64,000 nucleotides of DNA, taken from Stratiolaelaps scimitus (lineage: Eukaryota; Arthropoda; Arachnida; Mesostigmata; Laelapidae). The position numbers were made by a program, and so were the translations under genes. The notes beneath the pieces are model-generated. The model did not search any database. It was given only the letters and a program-made list of their open reading frames with translations, and was not told the DNA's origin. The stretch is from positions 434,001-498,000 of the forward strand of contig JABWDB010000008.1 in NCBI GenBank assembly GCA_019614645.1, given 5' to 3'. This document shows positions 1 through 12,300 of this stretch, one piece after another (position 1 is the first letter of the stretch; the number at the start of each line of letters is the position of its first letter).

Positions 1-1020
1 ACCAAAAAATAATAATGATAATAATAATTAATAATAATAATGCTTACATAAATCATGGCAGCGTCAATGAATCTCAACGGCAACTATTTTTCCTCAAGGC
101 TGTTTGCACGGACTTCTTTTAGACACCTTCACAGTTTTTAGATAGCTTCTATTTACAAACCGTTGAGATTGCCACTTTGAAAGGAGTGACTGTTGAACTA
201 CACAACAAGACCATATACGCGTATCGCGTTATATGAGAGGACATTGAATAGCGAAAAAATCATTTTTGGTCATTCTCAAAGGCGACCAAGCGAAGCGAAG
301 TGTTTTTTTTACAGTACTGCAGAGACTTTCTGAGAACATTCGTACGTAACTGTGTTAAGTGCCCACAGCTGAGAGCAATGAGAAGTTATTGTTATTATAA
401 TTATCAGTTAACTATGCCATAAAATAATATTGTCTTCAGGGTGGCGGAATATCGTCATGAATGGTTCAGCGATCCCTAGTATCAGTTTGCCTGTGGCTAG
501 TTTCTCAACGGATCGATCACTCAGAGTTGAACATCCGTCATTATTTTATCTACTGTTATTTCGCACTCAAACTAAATCAATAATAGCTTTTGTGTTCTTA
601 TTTTGAAAGATGCCATATCAGAAAAAAAAGGCCACAACTCTTCTAATGTGGTGTCTCATTAATAAGGTCAGTCCGGCTCAAAGTTCGCCAAACCACATTT
701 AGATGGTAGGAGTTCGCCTCTGCAGCTTGCATACACTCGTACATGCATCCAGGTTGCATATATATATATATATATATATTTGCACATGTATCCCGAGTAC
801 GAATAAGCAAACTCTACGGCCTTAATGCGAATCTAAGTCGAACGAATCTGTTGAATACACAAGCCCAGCATTATGCCCGCCTTTTGTGCTTTCTTGGTGA
901 CATTTTGGATATTATGGTAGGTGAAGTGAGTGAGCTAGACAGAGAGAGAGAAAGCACGACAAGCACACTGGGATGAATAGACGTATATATATATATATAT
1001 ATGTATACATCCGACATGGC

Positions 1021-1083
<63 letters not shown>

Positions 1084-1309
1084 CATATATATATAGAGAG
1101 AGAGAGATTGTGTGTGTCACAGAGTTAGAAGGCAGTATAAGTGTTCTCGTGAACGGTGTGAGATGTTTTATTGCGCAATGGCCTTGCAATACACGTCGCA
1201 CACGCTTGTGGGTCACTCGAACGCAAGGGGAATGGGACACGAATAAACCGCGTTTCTTGAAGCTTCCGGAGGAGGAGAAACAGACGACGGCGACGGTCCG
1301 GCGCAAAAA
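1..1309. other. Upstream AT-rich flank with TA and GA microsatellites
   Basis: No coding segment is recognised here. The first 740 bases are AT-rich. From about 760 there are several TA dinucleotide runs, the longest at 1026-1095, followed by a short GA run. From about 1140 the base composition becomes GC-richer, ending just before the candidate first exon at 1310. If that exon is real, this stretch should contain the promoter and 5' UTR of the M28-like gene, but I see no convincing core promoter element. Confidence 0.4.
1026..1095. repeat. TA microsatellite
   Basis: A nearly uninterrupted run of alternating T and A, about 70 bases long with one small interruption near 1081-1085, followed by a short GA run. 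Length is likely polymorphic. Confidence 0.9.
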
Positions 1310-1378
1310 ATGTCAGCGCCAGGCCGCGCCCGCTGCCGCTGCCGGCGCCAAGAAAAATGTGATATGGCTTTGCTTCCG
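1310..1378 (+). CDS. Candidate first coding exon of the M28-like gene
   Basis: An ATG preceded by six A's opens 23 codons rich in Arg and Cys (starting MSAPGRARCRC, ending CDMALLP), followed by the donor GTGTGA. It ends in phase 0, which fits the exon starting at 9105. Joined, it would give a short basic cytoplasmic tail directly before the hydrophobic anchor, as expected for a type II member of this family. A stronger donor (GTGAGT) lies two bases downstream but would break the frame. The implied intron is about 7.7 kb. Choosing this start is inference; another upstream exon is possible. Confidence 0.3.
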
Positions 1379-4300
1379 GTGTGAGTCGAAGGGACCGAGA
1401 CCCGAGACAGCTCTCTCTCTCTCTCCCTTCCCCTATATATATATATATCCTTCCCCACTAGAGCTTCCCTGGCTGTCTTCTAGGGCGCTGCGCTCGCTAC
1501 CTGCTATAGCCGTATAACTGGGGAATGTGTGAAAGCTGTAACGGCGCACCGCCAGCAGGAAAGCAAAGCACGCCATTTTTCTAGAGGGAATTTATTGTTT
1601 ATTTTGAGTATTGCTGTAGCCCCCCTCCGTGTCCCGCGTAGCCACCTACCGGCTCGGTCTGGCTGCCCATTGGCGCGTCAGGCTGCCGCCAGACTGCCTG
1701 TGTCTGTGTGAAAAACCGGCGCCAATGCCACCGGTGGGGCCTCTAACCGGCTCAGCCGCCGCAGCTTCGGCGAGCCCGGTGGAAAAAAATGTATTGCTTG
1801 TCACATTCTATCCGGAGCAACAAACGGACGCGAGTGAAGGGTCGATCGAAGGAGCGATTTTCGCAAGTAGATTTTTTCCACGGACAGCCCCCGGGGGTAC
1901 GCTGAATGCTCGGCGGTACGCGAAACGGCAAAGTTCGGCAGTGGCTAAAACGTATGGTGGGTATTAGGATTGCAAGGCTAATCTAGTAGAAAAAAGGGCA
2001 CTGCCGGTAGTAGCAGTCGTAGAGGCTTATAAATGGTCTCTCTCTCTCTCTCTCTTCTCAATGAACTAGTTTACAAGTTCACCGCCGATGGCTACCAATA
2101 TGGGCAGCGTTTGGAAATGGTCGCTGATCGCGAAACAACAATAAACATACTGCTGGGTATGCTGTTTCGAATGGGTGCGCAGCACGGTTATGGCTGTTTG
2201 GTTAGTTGTCGCACTTCGGGTCGCAGGTTAGAGGGCGCTATTGATAGCAGATGAGGGAACATGCTTCATCGAGAAACAAAATGTAGTTGAGAACTTCATC
2301 GCAAGAGAGGAGGATCAGTGGAGGCTAAGTTAGGCATAGACAACGTTAGGGGCGTTATTGAAGTCGCGCGAAGAGAGACGCTGCGAAGGTGATGGATGCG
2401 TCGAGGTATGAAGATTTGAAGTGGTAGTAATCGCTTCGTTCGTGAGGTGGAACATCGCCCAGGGATCTAGAGGGGTCTACTGGACGCGGATCGTCGTGCA
2501 AAAGTGCGTAGGTGGTGGTAATTTTGTTGTGTCCCTGATGGTTGATGAGGGGTTTAACTTCCAGGGTATGAATCACTGTGAATGTATTAGAATTAACTTG
2601 GATATTCGATAGGGTGGCGGGTGCATCGAAGTGCGACAGCGAAGAATTCAATATGGTCAACGCATATTGCGTAGAAACGGGTAACACAGAGGGTGCTACC
2701 GATTGGGACGAGGACGCAGCAGTAAACCTCTAGGCACCGGCCTATCTATTCTCATCCAACAGAGAAGTCCTTCATAGGACATACACCTACCTAATATGTC
2801 CGACACAACCGTGCCAAACGGAACTTGAGCTATACCCAGCGAGTTTTGTTTGACTACTGCGTTCGTATTCAGAAAAGCTGAATAGATAACAATACTAGAA
2901 GGTGCCGTTCTAAATCATAGGCTTCTTGGCCTAACGTCCCAACATATGGCTACGCCATCATGCTAACGCTTCCGGCCATCGTAACAATAAGAGGACTGTG
3001 TTCGTTTTACAGGACGCAGGCGCTAGGGAAGTGGGATAGGGGTGGTGTCGAGTCGACCGGCCACGAAGACCAAGATCCAACTGGCAGCGGGCCGGTCATA
3101 CAGCTCAGTGAATCAGGCTATAGAGAGGTCTTGGTACTTTCGGCGCCGGTTGTGGTAGCAGTGGTGGTGGTTTGAAAACGACGCGGGCTCAGAGAGAAGA
3201 GAGAGAGAGAGAGAAGGCGAGCACTCGGTCGGTCGGTCGACGAAGTGCGCGCTAAGGGATATCCTTTTTCTATGGCTTTTTGCGGGCAGAAGCCTGTCTG
3301 TCTCTCTGTGTGGCCGGCTGGCTGGCTCCGATTCTTAGCTGCTTTGCCTCACCCGTGGCCTCTGTGCAGCGCCCGGTTGCACAGGACGAGTTCTGCATTG
3401 CAAATTGCACTAGCGAAACAAGCCTGAAAAAAAGAGGATGCTGAGCCCTAGCCGAACGCCGTCACCCATTGCCTTCTCGTATTCGAGTGCGCTTCTGGTT
3501 GTCGCAGAACAGCGTTTCCCGCCAGCGTACCGCCTATTGTCAAGCCCTGCGGGGCACATCGTCGATGACATTCATGCTGGCAACGACAGACCAATACACC
3601 CGCTCGCTACAGCAGCAACGCTGACTCCTGCAAACCTTCTCAGCATGTAGTATCATCGCACCTATCCATCTGGGTAAAGAAGCAAGCATCAGGAGACTTT
3701 TGGCACGACGGCACTCTTTGCTTCGGACCGGTAGCTTAGATGGAAGCTGTTTTGAGATTTGTTAAATTTTAGAAAAAGCAAAAACATAGGGGGATCATGT
3801 TAAAAAAAATAGTTCGTGCCACCCTAGGTTAGAAGACAAGATAAGGTTTTTTTTCAGCGGAAGGTTGGATTCTAAGGAAGGTGTCATTGGTAATTTTTTT
3901 TAACGCCAACTCTCGAACAGGATATAGCTAAGCGTTTCCGATTTTTTTGTTTGTTTTTTCCAATAAATTCCGTCTTGCGACACTAATTCAATTAAATCTA
4001 TCTATACTGTTGAGTCAATCGAACATTATAGAAATACTCTTGTTTTGGGTTTTAGTATTATATCTAATCTTTTCATTGTTTTAGACCAAGATAACCCAGC
4101 ATAATCGTGCTCATCGCAGCTAGGCGGCAAGCCAAGGTTGAGATTTAGCTACAGTATCAAATGGCTGGCGCGGTGCCATCGCGCCGTTAACAACAACCAT
4201 ATTACCATACCCCGCTCTGTAAGCAACGCTGGGAATGCCCGAACCGCACGTAATATATGAACTACTTTTACATACACGAGTGCCATCGAGCATCGTGCTT

Positions 4301-4848
4301 GTGTGCAGCCGTCTGCCTATTCCCCTCATTATTTAGGGATTTAAATCAGTATGTATTATACAATAAGATATAGTGACATATATCAGGTGGCGGGTTCAGC
4401 CCGGCCGGGCATTCGCGTGTTCGCGTCGCGCGTCATATAATAGCACCTCATAAGATTACATGATATATCACATTAGCTAATCGATTGCACTCACTGCGTT
4501 TGATAGCTTTGTTTTTTTTGTTTTCGAGACGAAGTCTCGTTCTCTCTGGCCCGACGACGGAATTTCGACGAGCTCGCCGACCTCTGATGTCGACGCAGCA
4601 GCGTGGCAGGGGTAAGAAAGATCTCAAACCCAGCGAACTTTGATAGAGGCAGACGACAGCGTCAACGGCGGCGACAGTGCCGGTAGAAAGATAAGAAAAC
4701 AATGACCTAAGTGACAGACCCCTCTTCGGGTTCACGGGGCCGAGAGAGAGAGAGAGTTTAAGAGTCGAATGGAAGTCGGAGCTAGATCCAATCTTTTCTG
4801 ACGGTAGTCGGTTTCCAGGCCACGCCTGGCTTCCGCCTGGCCTCCCAT

Positions 4849-4850
<2 letters not shown>

Positions 4851-4885
<35 letters not shown>
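4851..4885. repeat. TA microsatellite
   Basis: Perfect TA dinucleotide run of about 35 bases. Confidence 0.9.
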
Positions 4886-4888
<3 letters not shown>

Positions 4889-6237
4889 TGACATTTCATT
4901 CTCGGCCGCTTGATGCCGGCTGAACTTAAAGAGAAGACTTGAGATCACGTTGAAAATCTTCCCCTACCACAAGTTATATGTGAGATCGTTCCCGGTCTAA
5001 CAATAAGAATAAACTATTGATAAGAATAAAGTATCACTATCATTATTTTTACGAGAATTATTATGCTAGTGCCGCTATTACAGGGATATCGCTGATGGTG
5101 TCCCGTGCGTTTGGGGAACATTTCCTTCTCTACAAAAATCAAGTAGTACTCCAATGATTAGGACCTGTGAAAAGTTTTTCAACTTCTCGGTCATCTAGCT
5201 CATTACTGCTAGTATTATGCTCATTATCATTGTCGCACACTAACGGAATACGTATATGCCAGCAATTTTGCATGGCCGAGATGGACACATCCAAGCACAC
5301 ACTTGCCGTGTTAGCAAAACTACAGCGACAGCCTATGCGACACAACGGTTCATTTCAGGAAGTTTCGCCAGTTGTGTTCATTCGCTTGCGTACACGCAAG
5401 TTCCAGATGGGTGGAGAGTGTTGTTTTTCTTTGTTATGAGGCGATAAGCGTCGACGGAAACTTTCTCTAAACATGCATATACTGTGAATGTATAAATTTC
5501 ATTTTTACGTCACCGAGTTCGGGATACACTTTCTGCATGTAATGATAATTGTCGCATCATGGCAACAGGTTGTCGTTGGGCATAGGTAAGGAAAGCCGTC
5601 AGTTAACGTAACTATAATTGGCTTTAGTTGAATGCATCATCGGAGATAATCTACAGTCATGTTACAGTGGTACACATTGGGAGCACCAGCCGAACTTAAT
5701 ATACGGTTCCATAGAACAACGGTGGAGAAGTAGCTGGCTAATCTCCTCTTGACACGATAGTTAGCGGGCTTCTATAAAAGCCGTGCGCACGTGGCCGTAT
5801 AGTCGATATAAAAACTGTCATTAAACATTGATTGTTAAATCAACGGATTAACGGGATTAGAGATAAAACTAACTAATAGTAATGAATAACAAAAAAATTA
5901 TCGACACAACCCCCAGCGAGCGCTTATACGGAAGACATGCCCATATCGGAATCTAGAATAGGGCTTGACGTGACACTCACCGCGTTTGTGATTGCGCGAT
6001 GATGATCTATCCTCTGTCTAATGTATAATAATATCTATAAATAAAAGAGGTGCATACTTCTAATTCATTCTAATATCTATTTATTTTAACCTGACTGATT
6101 CATATTAACAATTTGTTAATGATAGAAATATTAATATATATACGCATTAAGGAACAATTGAAACTAGCCAGAGGAACTTTAAAAAAGTGAATGTAGATCT
6201 TTACAGAAGTAGAGTTCTAAAGGTTCTAATGATATTC

Positions 6238-6380
6238 GTGTGCGGCTTGCAATCAGAGGGGCAACACATGGATGCACGGTCTTAATCCCCACCGTTGCAT
6301 ATTTGCAATTAAAGGGGCTGTCTTATGAACCAATGCCGAAAGCAGTTGTACCGTGAATGATAAAAATGTTGGCTGTGAGT
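6238..6380 (+). repeat. tRNA-headed SINE-like repeat, copy A
   Basis: This segment aligns end to end with the reverse complement of 12303-12446. The shared parts include an anticodon-arm-like block around TTGCAATC near 6248, a block with AATCCCC and CGTTGCA, and a nearly identical 3' end (TGCCGAAAG, then GTTGTACC, then AAAATGTTGGCTGTGAGT, ending at 6380). By eye about three quarters or more of positions agree. In this copy the B box is degraded; the other copy keeps it. The length of about 143 bases and the tRNA-like head fit a SINE. Confidence 0.65.
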
Positions 6381-9104
6381 TGGCCCGGATAATTGAAATT
6401 TAAGATCTTTTGACGTCGGCGGTGATTGGGAATTTAATGTTACGAAGAATTGATCCTCTCATAATCTTGAAGGCAAGAAGTGAGAAGCGATCCGTGTAAA
6501 TTTTGCCGTGTGGGGGCAGCAAGTCAGCTTCCTCAAAAACGTCAGCAGCCAAGCCCCTGCGAGGTCTACCTAAAGCTGCTCTAAGAGCATCACTCTAAAC
6601 GATCTATATATGTGTATATACATATATTTTAAAAAATCGGGCTGACTCACCGCTGCACACTTATATATATATATATATATTTACCGTTATATGTTATTCG
6701 CTTTGAATGAAAGCCTGCACTGTTTATTGCCAAGCACATTAACATAAAATCACGTCACCACACGCCGTTCCCATTTCCGAGCAACTATATCTTTGGCTAG
6801 GGCCGTTGCCGTCATTGTTGGAAACTCAATAAGTAAATTCGGCGTGGACAAAAATTGTACACACCACTGGTGGGCTTCATTCGCTGCTAGATGATACTCA
6901 CGAAAACGAATAACGATTATTACGGACTTCTATCGGCAGTGCCATTTAATGATGGTGACACCATTACATTCGCTGTGGAGTGAGCCTGGTACAAAATGCC
7001 ATTTTGCTTGGATCCAGCTTCATGTTCGTCTGCCCATTGGCGGTCTCAGATAAGGCACAAAACTGTTATGCACGTCCTCGCTGATAGCTTTCCTGATGCA
7101 TTGCCACGACGGCCATGAGATGTCAACAGCGTAGACACATCTGGGGATCGGAACTACGCACCGTATATTACGTGCAGTGCTACGGGGAGCGCCCCCCACT
7201 TTTGGTAGGGTCTAACCAGACGTGGCGCATCTCGATCGGACGTATAAATATTTGATTGGTTTATCCGCTGCTATGACATTAAATGTTAAATAGACAGTTG
7301 ATTTTAATTTGGAATTTTATCAAATATAGGTCTCAGTGGAACGCATTAGACCTCCATTGAAATAGGGCATTGTTTAAATGTTTACTGGTGCAAATGATCA
7401 AATGGTCTAGTGTATATAGTGGTTGGTTGGTCGTTTCAGGTAGCCACATTATACGCATATAGAATTGAAATAATGAACAGCTGTATTTTCGAGTTATTTA
7501 ATTTTCAAGGTCGATTTTTCAGTTGTGATTTTCGATCGAAGTTGAGTCAGAGGTGCGATTCGTCTATTTGTATTACGTCGATGAGTGGCGTTTGCTGTCT
7601 CGTTCAATGGCCATAACTCGGAGAAGAGAAGTATAACGCAATTTAAGAGTAAGCAAAAAAAATCCGAAAGTAGTTTACTGAAAATTAATTTCACGTAATT
7701 CAAAACAAACTGTTATACGTAACGTTCGATTGCGGAAGATCTGCTCTTATCAACAGAATCGTTTTTTTTTGTTGTATAAAAAGACCCTCACTGACTTTGC
7801 GGCTCTGCGTGATGTATACTGTTCGAATTCACACCAGCTTCTAGCGGTTTCATTACAATTTATCGTCTAGCAGCCTATTCGTCTGTACGTAGATAGGTAC
7901 ATGACCTCGCATGTCATGCTGTCATATACTTGTATGCAATATAGGCCCCCAATGTCCTACCACCGATTTCCAAACGTTGCTGCCTCAAGGCTCGGCAGGC
8001 ACAAGCGGCCAGTGGGGCGTTACTCTCCGGTTACTCTATAAGAGAGTAACCGGAGTAGACTATACTGTGCAGCAGCAGCAGCAGCAGCAGTGGCAGCAGT
8101 ACACTAGGTATTATAACAGAGAGAGAGTGGGGGGGGCCGAGGGTAAAGTCGGGCTTAGAATTGGTGGGTATTCCGATGGGACCCGCTAGGCGAATTAAGC
8201 TCAGCCGCGTACCGCAACGTCGCACGATAGCAGAGGATAGCATCCTTATATGATCACCGGTGTCAATCATCTGTAACGGACAGCGAGAACGTGGATCTGA
8301 GGCTGATTGTGGATTGCTCCCCAATCCACCGGGTGGTGCCTCGCGAATACCTGAATACCTGTTATTATTATACGGAGAAATTACACATTGAGCAGGAATA
8401 TATTGTTATTATTATATGATAGTGCAGTCATTTGTAATGATCATCAATTACACAAGCATATATTGTACATGTTTTTATAATATGTAGAGTGAACTCTATT
8501 TAGGAACTATCTGTTATATGGCTTTATAACTGTTGCGTCTAGGGATCCTTGTTTGCAACCACTTCTTTAGTGCAATAAAGACGCGAACTTGTGCATTGTC
8601 TGTTCGGATTACTCGTAAATATAATACTTATATATCGAATAATAATTGATGTCATTGATAGTCAGCACGTGTCTCTCTCCTCGCTATATACGTATTTCAT
8701 TTCTGATATATTTGGACGATACATGAAGCCAATTTTCCAGCTGGACGTGGCGGTGTAACAGAGTGTCTAAGTCTTAGTGAGAACTGTATAAAATTAATCA
8801 CAGAATAAAAATAAAGCGTAAAACGAATATATGTATGTCTGTGTTTATGGTGGTGACTGGCGCACGTGCTGGTTGTGACGCCAGATCAAACGAAAATTTC
8901 ACTAACATTCTGGCCGACATATTGGATTAAAACCTCCTGTATCGACTACTCGCTGGAGCAACGATAGATGGGTGTTTTTCTTCTGTTTTTGTAGTTCAAT
9001 AAATATCGGCGGTTGATGAAACAGGGCCGTTCGTGTGTCAGGTTGCGTACCCTAACCTGAATTGCTTTTCTTTGCATCTTCTCCAAATGTGATGCTCTGT
9101 ACAG

Positions 9105-9346
9105 GTTCTTGCAGTAGCCTGCGTGTTCAGCGTGGGTTTAGTCCTCGGCTACGGCGGCGCTCGCAGGGGATCCCAGCAGCGACTGGGACCCTCTGGGGCG
9201 TTCTCGCTCAGGCCTCCGCTGGGCCCGTGTAACCCTCTTGGGGAATGGCCTCCTTGGCTTGCACACGACCATCAGGAGCGCAGGACCCGTCTTGTCGACA
9301 AACTCGTCCGATCCGTCAATCGGGAGCAACTGGAAAGTTGGCTATG
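9105..9346 (+). CDS. M28-like gene, membrane-anchor exon
   Basis: The exon begins after CTGTACAG and ends before GTTAGT in phase 2. The first 17 residues (VLAVACVFSVGLVLGYG) are a hydrophobic signal anchor. A Pro/Arg-rich linker follows, then a helix ending ESWLW that matches the start of the GCPII ectodomain. An in-frame TGA at 9090 and no ATG between show that translation starts in an earlier exon. Confidence 0.8.
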
Positions 9347-12300
9347 GTTAGTATAGAGATTATCCCGATTTAACAAGTTTGAGCCTTGCTTTACATTTTG
9401 CTTACCTTGCGAATTTCAAAGGTCATTAGAGTAATAACAAACGGCGACTGTTTGATAAGATATTGCCTGCGCGATGCGGATACGACATGCGTCTCGTAAG
9501 TCTAGCAAACCGACAGTTCAACGTAATACGATTAACTGAAACCACTCCACAGATCTCCACGACGTTATTCGGCGACGTAATATACACACGAACGTGTGAA
9601 CCAAAGTTCCACCATCAGATGCATGATATCAGCTACAATTGCAGCTTACCGTCGGAAGTAAGCTTATGCCAGCCGCTATTTCTTCCCTTATCCTCGTTGT
9701 ACTCGCACAAGTAAACGCCATCTCGAACACACGTTAGTACACACACACACAAACACAATCATGTACCTCTTAGCCTTTCTTGCTCCTGGTGCTGCTGTTG
9801 CTATGGCTGGTCATACTTCCGTCGTCAGCGCTCAACACGCTGGCCGGTTCGATCGCTGGGTGGCGCCCGTAGGATCAGGACGTGCAGGGCTGTCCTGCTG
9901 CACGCGCTCCACTTTGGGACACAGAGCTCTATATACTTTTTCGTACATACATGGCCAGGGGTAGGGTACCGGTGCTGCCATCGATCATCCACCATCGGAG
10001 AGTGTGTCAGGCTAATATCCAATATCCGTTGAGCTGAAATGAATTCCTGGCCGCTGGAAGCAACCTTAACCCATATTCAGCACGCTGAGCGGCCCCGGCT
10101 CGGCGACCGGTACAACGTCAGCTTCCTGGCCCACAAAACTCTTCTACCTTATTCTAACCGGGTTCTCCCTGAAACGACACAGTCGGCCAGTCAGAGGGAC
10201 GTTTAGGTAGGACGTTTAGGCCACCATGTCTATGACCGAGCCAGCCACGCGCGAGTCCCTTCACGGAGCATGATCGTGCCTGCACCCGCCGATTGATCGT
10301 TCGGCTGTACCTCGGTTGAGCGTTTCACGAGATCTGGAAACAGCCTGCGTATCGTCCCACTAACGAACGCTGGCCGCTCTAGCCCCGACTACCCCACCTG
10401 AATACGGGCTACGTCATACCGGTCCGGGGTACTCGTACGGTTTGCTCTCATTCGTGAGCTAAGACAAGCAGTGCCACGGGACGTCACGGATATCTCCCTA
10501 CGGTAGCCTGGAACACTGTACACGGTTGGTAGTCGCCGGGGGGCTGCCGTTGCTGCCACGAAGGCCACAGCAGGTAATGGAAAGCATTATTTTCCTCTCC
10601 CTCAGCATCTTCCTCTCCGCGTCGCATTCTCTCTCTCTCTAACCAGATACTTCGAAGCCCCAGGCAAGCAGTGAGGATACCAGTGAGCGGATACCAGGCG
10701 GTCTCATTGCGCTCCTGGACAGAACGCAGTATTATAACAGCAGTGGCCGTGGCGGCCGCAGCAGCCACCGCTGCGACGGTTAGAGGACTATTGTCCAGCA
10801 GCACCTTTCCACCGTAAGAAAGCTACTCAGCATCGCCGGCCACGAACAGGAAGAAGCACGCGAGTCGGACGATCGGGAGGCTGATCGGGAATCTCCGATT
10901 GGTACGGATACCGGACAGGGTTTATACTGGGGAGGACGGGGTCGACAGGGCGGGGGTACCGTCAGAGCACCGCTGCGGACACAAGGGTACGAGGTGAAAG
11001 AGGTTCTACCTAAAACGTGGAAACCAGGCAGGAGAGTCCACCATCGTGGGGAGGGGGGTGAGATCTGTAAGGGGTGACGGCGCACACAACGAAAAGGCAA
11101 TAAAAGAAGAGAACGAAGCCGAAAGGAAAGCAAGTGGTGCGAGTCGACAGTCGCCCACAAACTCGCACACGTAACAAGCCTGCGCGCCCCACCAAGAGAT
11201 CTCCAGTCCCTTCGACTCGGGTCCCCATGACCTTCCCGAAGGCGCCGGCGGCGCCATGCGGCCGGACGGAGAATGGAACGGGCCACCAAGTTGTAATTAC
11301 CTCTTTTCTTCTCTCGTTAGGGCTGTGCTGGTTGCCATTTGCCTTGTTTACCTGCGCTGTGCTCGATGCCTCCAGTGAACAGCGATTGCAGTAGCGGCTA
11401 CTGAAGGCCGATTGTTGGACCGGCGAGGCAGACATTTCGCGCAGCGGGCGCGCTGATGAAAAGCGAGTTGAACAGTAGAGGGGCTTTAACCGTTCTTCGT
11501 TATCCAGCTTAATCGTACTGTCCAGCTTAATCGTACTATCCAGCTTAATCGATTATATATATATATATATTGAGACGTTGGATGTCCCATGCGTATTATT
11601 ATATATATATATATATTATATTATATGATGTGCTTTTCGTCTTCTCTCTCGTTTTCTTCACATCTACATTTCTCACAAGTACGACAAATATATATATAGC
11701 ACTTGGTGAAACGTACAACGAAGTTGTAGTTGTCAAAGACTGTGATTTTTCTGTGAACAGACCTATGTAGTCTAAACTAAGTCAAATGAGGTCTGTCCAA
11801 AGACTGCAGTGATTCGCCTTCAAATTCGTTGCAGTCAATTAGATCACATCTGTCAATGCCTGTGAATACAGCAACATTAACGATCGCGTTCAAGTGCCTC
11901 ATCGGCTGGCTACGAAAAAACTTTGTCACCTAGGTTGTATTCACCTTTTTGCTCAATGCAGAGTATAAAATAATAAACTACTTTTCAATGTGTACCAATA
12001 AATTCCTTTAGTTTTTGTCAAAGTAATGCTTTACATTTAATTAGGGTAGCTTGTCATGCGAGTCTCACTCGGCTGTTACGCTTTAAGGTGTTAAGCACTT
12101 TCCGTAGGGAAGTCCGGCAATATAGTCGCACATAAAAAAGACTTTTCTCAGCGCAAGGCTAATCTGGGCCAATACGTGTATTTGATGATTATGTATATGA
12201 GAAATAGCTCATTCCCACCTTCCCCATGGGCTAAGATATATATACATAAACACTGAGCGGGCATAGCCGAAACAGGGAAAAAGTTTAAGCAAATCTGTGC

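Larger units (their letters stand above)
1379..9104 (+). other. Upstream region or first intron of the M28-like gene
   Basis: About 7.7 kb with no recognised gene. It holds GC-richer patches (about 1.4-3.6 kb and 4.5-4.8 kb), TA runs, a short CAG run near 8071-8090 and one SINE-like copy at 6238-6380. Open frames here are short, low in complexity and resemble no family I know. Confidence 0.4.

Noticed and set aside
743..1306. Open frames with Tyr-Ile repeats
   Set aside because: They are translations of TA microsatellites; the same applies to similar frames near 31.9, 34.5, 36.5 and 52.4 kb.
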